Program-made: the position numbers and the translations under genes | In this document: positions 59,480-64,000 of the stretch, piece after piece | Position numbering within the stretch: the stretch's first letter is position 1 | How the letters are laid out: each line of letters starts with the position of its first letter | Source: Piliocolobus tephrosceles | Lineage: Eukaryota; Chordata; Mammalia; Primates; Cercopithecidae | NCBI RefSeq assembly: GCF_002776525.5 | Contig: NC_045434.1 | Coordinates: 110,154,199-110,218,198, forward strand | Direction: 5' to 3' | DNA: 64,000 bases | Notes under the pieces: model-generated | Told to the model about the DNA's origin: nothing | The model's database searches: none | Seen by the model: only the letters and a program-made list of their open reading frames with translations

Positions 59480-60740
59480 TGTTAACACCATCTACCAGCT
59501 TCCTGTCGCTGAACTTGGCACTTAATTCACCATCTTCCCTGTAATCCTATGTGATTTCAGTATCCGTATGGATAATCTCTTTGTTGCCTCATCTTTATTA
59601 CAGAGATCTTTTCCCCCAGTGATCTTACTCTCTGTTCTGCTGCACCTATCTACTTTTGTAGTCCTTATTGCATCTACAAAATTGTTTCACGCATCCTGTT
59701 TTCTAAATGCCAGTTCCTGTATTTCTAGCTGACTTGTTTAACTGTTCCTACTTTAACTGTTAACTTTATCTGGCCCTAAAGACCAATAATCCCTTTATTT
59801 TATCCCTATACTTGAGCCTTTTATTCTCTCATTTTCTTCCTATCCAGTTTAGATTCTGTGTTTCATTTTAATAACTCTTATCAATACCTTAAATTCTTTT
59901 GCTCTTCTTTGATTTTTGTTGCACCTTCCTGATGCCACCCCAACCCTAGATGAACTCGATATGCTTTCTGTTTATCTGTGCTTGGTGTGACAAGGAAAGC
60001 CTCGAGTACAGATTAGTACCACTGTAAATTCATAACCACTAGCTGTCTCCCCATGCCATCAATACATCCTGGCAACTCTAATATCTTCTGTGGTCAGTTT
60101 ACTCCCTCACGAAGACTGTTTCAGATCTTTGATTCTCCTCAAATCTTTCCATATTTTTGCTCTTACTTTTAGCAGATGATGTCATGTGATTTTTCATAAA
60201 GAAAATACAACCCTTTAAATGAGAATTACCTCAGCCTTCTAACCCCAAAGTTGTATGCTTACCTGAAAATGCACCTAACCTCTCCTCCAGTGTTCCAGTG
60301 GAGGGAGATAGGTCTCCAGCTCTCTTTAAGGTTCAGTCCCTCCAGCTGTCTCTCTGGTTTCCATTTCCTACCTCCTTCTCATTGTGTATCCCTTTTGTTC
60401 CTTTATCACCAGTTTCTTCCCTTAACTGGCTCACTTGAGTATTTACATTTGTTCTGGTTTGTCTAACTTTAAACAAAGAAAAAGGAAAGATCCCTTCTTT
60501 GATACCACTTATTCCTGTAACTTCCTGCCAGTCTTTCTCTTCCCCTTGACAGTCAAAGTTTCCAAAGAGTTGTCTACTTGCTTTCTTCATATCCACTCCT
60601 TAGCAACTGCTTTCCCCTACCACACTGCTCTTACTAAAGCCATCAGTGATCTTCACAGCACTATTTTAGGTGTACATTTTTAATCCTCATCCTATTTGGC
60701 ATCTCAGAAACTTTTAGTATAATTGCCCAATTTTCTTAAA
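59480..60740. mobile_element. Possible ancient LINE remnant (L2/CR1-like?)
   Basis: The pyrimidine-rich plus strand, including ACACTGCTCTTACTAAAGCCATCAGTGATCTTCACAG near 60622 and TTTAATCCTCATCCTATTTGGC near 60680, resembles a mammal-wide old LINE upstream of its RT. Assignment is tentative and no frame survives. Confidence 0.3.
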
Positions 60741-60744
60741 ATCC

Positions 60745-61767
60745 TCTCTTCCTTTGGCTTAACATTGCATCAGAAGCAGTGGTTTTCTTCCTACAACTCT
60801 AAGAATAATGGAAAGCCACTGCAATGTTTTAAGCAGAGAAAGATCAGTTTTAGTGTGCTGAGTAAATTGAAAAGTAGAAGATATGATTGAAGAAAAAAAT
60901 CAGTCATGAAGCTATTGTAGTATTCTAAGCCAGAGATGATGTTTGCTTGGAGTAGAGTTGATTCGGAGAGAACTGAACAGATCAAAGGAAATTTAGGAGA
61001 CAATATCAACAGGATTTTGTGATCACTGAATATAGAGAATAAGAAAGGAACATTTACCTATTCTGACTTAAGGCATCTAAGGTAGATGAGATGCTATTTA
61101 GCAAAGAAAACCCTGCAGAAGATGGAATTTGGGGGATTAGGATGGGCAGAGATCTGGCCATGTTGAATTTTAGGAATGTTTGAGATTCTGAATGAAAATG
61201 TTAAAAGGGAATTTGGATGTATAAGCCTACATTTCAAAGAAGCCACAGATAGAAATATTGAGATTGTTGATATGTAAGTGATAATTTAATTGAAGTTATG
61301 CATTGAGAAGCATCTAAGGAAAGAGTACAGAATAGGAAGAGAAGGATTCTTTCTAAGCTTTGGTAAACTCCCAACATTTGAAAGTTGATTGAAAAGTATG
61401 AGTCGGCAAAGAAGACTGAGGAGCCACTACAGAGGCTACTGTTACTCTTTTGATTTTTAAAAATCAAGTAAAATATAAGAATCCACAAAAACAGAGTGGG
61501 CCAGATTAGGCCCAGAGGCTACAGCTTACTGATCCTTTTTTCCTAATGAGCCTGGTGCTTAAATTATAGCAGACACTTGGTAACTTTTTGTGTAATGACA
61601 TAATATTGAATATGTCCTTATCCAGGTCAAATGTGCTTTTCTTGTGGTGCAGGGAGGTAATAAAGGTAGATTTTTCCTCTTAAAGCCCTGAAAGCAAGAA
61701 TTCATCCTTTTCTTAGGGTTTATTCTCTTTAGAAGTTAACTTTTAATTTATTAAAAGTCAGTGTATG
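60745..61767. other. Diverged intron sequence with old repeat wording
   Basis: GGAAAGCCACTGCAATGTTTTAAGCAGAGAAAGATCA near 60810 and the following 400 bases match a widespread old repeat that I cannot name. 61500-61760 shows nothing recognisable. Confidence 0.35.
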
Positions 61768-61985
61768 ACCAGCCTGGGCAACATAGCAAAACTTTGCCTC
61801 TATAAAAAATACAAAAACTAGCTGGGTTTGGTGGCATGCATCTGTAGTCTCAGCTACTTGAGAAGCTGAGGTAGAAGGATGGTTTGAGCCCAGGAGGCAG
61901 AGATTGCAGTGAGCCGAGATTGTATACTTACACTCCAGTCTGGATGACAGAGCCAGGCCCTGTCTCAACAACAACAACAACAACA
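61768..61985 (+). repeat. AluJ-like, sense, 5'-truncated
   Basis: Starts at GACCAGCCTGGGCAACATAG and ends GTCTCAACAACAACAACAAC. AAAGTCAGTGTA before and AAAGGTCAATGTA after are a diverged target duplication. The tail is a (CAA)n microsatellite. Confidence 0.9.
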
Positions 61986-62729
61986 AAAGGTCAATGTAAT
62001 ATTTTGACCCATTCTCAAGTGTCCAGAAGACAGTTTTACATTTTTGTAAGGACATAATAATGTTATTCATGCTGCAGAAAGGTAAACCAACATTTCTATG
62101 GATACATAGAATTTTGGGTATTAATTTTTATTAATACCTGAGAGTTTTAAAAACATACCTTTATGCTTTTGAGAATCCTAATTATTATCATTATTATTTG
62201 CCCTTGAACTTTTTTGTTTATTTGATCTTAGTTATCTAAGACCATGCTAGGTCTATGGGATATGGACACTGCACTCATATTGCTAGAATTTAACATGAGA
62301 GACAGTCTATAGACAAACATGTTAATATATGATGACAATCTATGACATATACCATGAAGGAAGCTAACAAGTGTGATGTTACAGATTAATTATGAAGGAA
62401 GGACAAGGATAAAGTGGTCAGAAAATGTATCTCTTGGGAAATATCATTTATGCCAAGACTTGAGCTATGTGAAGAGTTGAGTTGGGTGAGGAGTACCTAG
62501 GTAGAGTGATAGTATGTGTGATGGCCCTGAATCCCATGAAAGCTCAATATTTCCCAGGAGCTGAAAGATGTTTTAGATATAAATAAGGTAATGTATCTAC
62601 ATTCAAGTAATCTCCAAATAACTAATTATGCAAACAGATTAGTATATGTTGACTTTTCTTAAAATTAGACAATCTGTACTAAGAAATAGTTCAAGGCATG
62701 GGGGGTCAGAATTGATTCAGTTAAAAAAA

Positions 62730-62768
62730 AATGATTTCCAGTCTTTTCCACATTGATTGGAAATCATT
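62730..62768. repeat. Short perfect inverted repeat (hairpin)
   Basis: AATGATTTCCA at 62730-62740 and its exact reverse complement TGGAAATCATT at 62758-62768, with a 17-base loop. Confidence 0.85.
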
Positions 62769-63474
62769 CAGCTGAAATTGCAGTGGTATTATATGTATGG
62801 GTTGATAGGTGATTGACAATTGACCAATATAAATAATTGCTATACCAAGGACTGTTTAGCACTAAACCTTAAATGTGCTGAAACAGTAATCAGAAGAAAA
62901 TGATTCCTACATAAACAGTTCAGTGAAGTCTATAGTACAAAAATGTGGCAAACTAAGGTAACACCATAGAGAGAGCTTAGGCAAAAGAAGAATGGCTAGC
63001 AGAACTTGTGAGTTATTGAAGGAAGAAGACAGAACAGATTGAGGGGGAAAAGACTGAGAGAAATGGAATAAGAGTAAAGGGAGAGGGAATGAGAATCTTC
63101 AGTTAGAGTAGAGGAGGAGGACAAGAGGAAAGAATTCAGGGAAAGGAGGAAGGGAAGATGCTAATATTTTTAAGAGGAGCTTACTTTAGTAGCATAATTT
63201 TATATAGGGCAAAACCTTAGAAATGTCTACTTTTAGTCTTAGGAATAAATGTTATTATCTCATACCCATTGCCTAATATAAAAAGCTGACTATAGCATTA
63301 TCTCTTCTACTTCAAAATACTTGTTTTGCAGTCTTTCACTTTAAAAACTCAAAATGGAAGATTATATACTTTATATTTTAATATTTAAAAATAATATTTA
63401 CAAATATATATTTTTAAATAAAATGTATATACCATGTAGTATGTTTGTATTTATTTACTCAATGTTCTTTTAAG

Positions 63475-64000
63475 TGTTTCAGGCTGCATGTACCAAGTAG
63501 TTCAGACGATTGGCTCGGATGGAAAAAATCTTCTGCAATTACTTCCAATTCCTAAGTCTTCTGGAAATCTTATACCACTAGTTCAATCTTCAGTCATGTC
63601 TGATGCTTTGAAAGGGAATACAGGAAAACCAGTTCAAGTTACTTTTCAGACTCAGATTTCCAGCTCTTCCACAAGTGCGTCCGTTCAATTGCCCATTTTT
63701 CAACCAGCCAGTTCTTCAAACTATTTTCTTACAAGAACAGTAGATACATCAGAAAAAGGTAGAGTTACTTCTGTGGGAACTGGAAATTTTTCATCATCAG
63801 TTTCTAAAGTTCAGAGTCATGGTGTGAAAATTGATGGACTCACCATGCAAACATTTGCTGTTCCTCCCTCAACACAAAAAGACTCATCTTTTATTGTAGT
63901 TAATACCCAGAGTCTTCCAGTGACTGTGAAGTCTCCAGTTTTGCCTTCTGGGCATCATTTACAGATTCCAGCCCATGCTGAAGTGAAATCTGTACCAGCG
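63475..64000 (+). CDS. LRIF1: LRIF1 coding exon 2 (codons 23-198, continues past window)
   Basis: Begins after TTTTAAG with T, completing Cys23, and stays open to the window end, giving 175 further codons and ending on a codon boundary (Ala198). The translation starts VSGCMYQVVQTIGSDGKNLL, recognised as LRIF1. The visible part is rich in Ser, Thr, Gln, Pro and Val, with no cysteine pairs, helix-rich domain or membrane segment; it looks disordered. The HP1-binding motif and coiled coil known for this protein lie C-terminally, outside the window. Known biology: this large exon is used in the long isoform and skipped in the short one. A competing AG sits at 63481-63482 (see findings). Confidence 0.95.

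Larger units (their letters stand above)
52653..63474 (+). other. LRIF1: LRIF1 intron 1
   Basis: 10,822 bases from GTAAGT to TTTTAAG. Holds two antisense Alus (56417-56733, 56853-57149), a partial sense Alu (61768-61985), MIR pieces and diverged old repeats. The stretches 52960-53560, 53740-54850, 57165-58300, 61990-62650 and 62780-63470 show no gene and no clear repeat beyond simple A/T-rich tracts. The acceptor region has a modest pyrimidine tract (TACTCAATGTTCTTTTAAG). Confidence 0.9.

Noticed and set aside
63475..64000. Possibility that the LRIF1 match is a processed pseudogene
   Set aside because: Exon 1 and exon 2 are separated by a 10.8-kb intron with proper GT/AG ends, the frame is intact, and exon 1 sits in a CpG island.
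1..64000. A novel multi-gene system
   Set aside because: No cluster of intact unknown genes exists. All long frames other than LRIF1 fall in L1, Alu, retroviral or GC-island sequence, apart from one uncertain minus-strand frame (52065-51448).

Overview
The window is nuclear DNA from a primate, most likely an Old World monkey. Two of the Alu copies (14600-14897 sense, 56417-56733 antisense) carry AluYRa-type diagnostic bases of macaque/baboon genomes (GATCCGGCC in the right arm, GGCTTGAGCC before the 3'-most box on the opposite strand). The one real gene is the 5' part of LRIF1 (ligand-dependent nuclear receptor-interacting factor 1, formerly C1orf103), on the + strand. A CpG-island promoter (about 51.88-53.04 kb) drives exon 1, which holds the start codon at 52585 and the donor at 52653. 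Intron 1 is 10.8 kb, and the large exon 2 starts at 63475 and runs off the window end. Codons 1-198 of the protein are present.

The first 50 kb, upstream of LRIF1, is gene-free and built almost entirely of transposons inserted into one another. Reading the junctions allows an order of events. (a) 1-4394: antisense L1, from ORF2 to 5'UTR. (b) An old antisense L1 (4883-5429, continuing at 15892-16045) was split by an ERV-L-type provirus on the minus strand (5430-15891), with both LTRs, a tRNA-Leu-type primer binding site and a polypurine tract. Its 5' LTR was later split by a full-length-type sense L1 (8680-15602), which in turn collected a piece of antisense L1, two MaLR LTRs, four Alus and a (CCAA)n tract. 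(c) A second, plus-strand endogenous retrovirus is spread over 16.3-35.9 kb in pieces: gag/protease 16340-17454, reverse transcriptase start 25216-25750, RT end/RNase H/integrase 29986-32250, env 32340-35400 and an LTR-like end 35406-35852. It was broken up by three L1 insertions. One of these (17455-25215) was itself hit by a near full-length L1 with a classic 5' inversion (18874-25007). (d) 35.9-50.7 kb: L1, Alu, Tigger DNA transposons and LTR fragments.

The intron of LRIF1 carries two antisense Alus, a partial Alu, MIR pieces and long stretches of older or unique AT-rich sequence. Nothing in the window works as an operon or as a novel gene system. The repeat open frames are broken L1, Alu and retroviral remnants. 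What deserves a second look is the nested-insertion record, the inverted L1, the class III-like provirus that still shows an env remnant, and the LRIF1 exon 2 splice acceptor with a competing AG 8 bases downstream.
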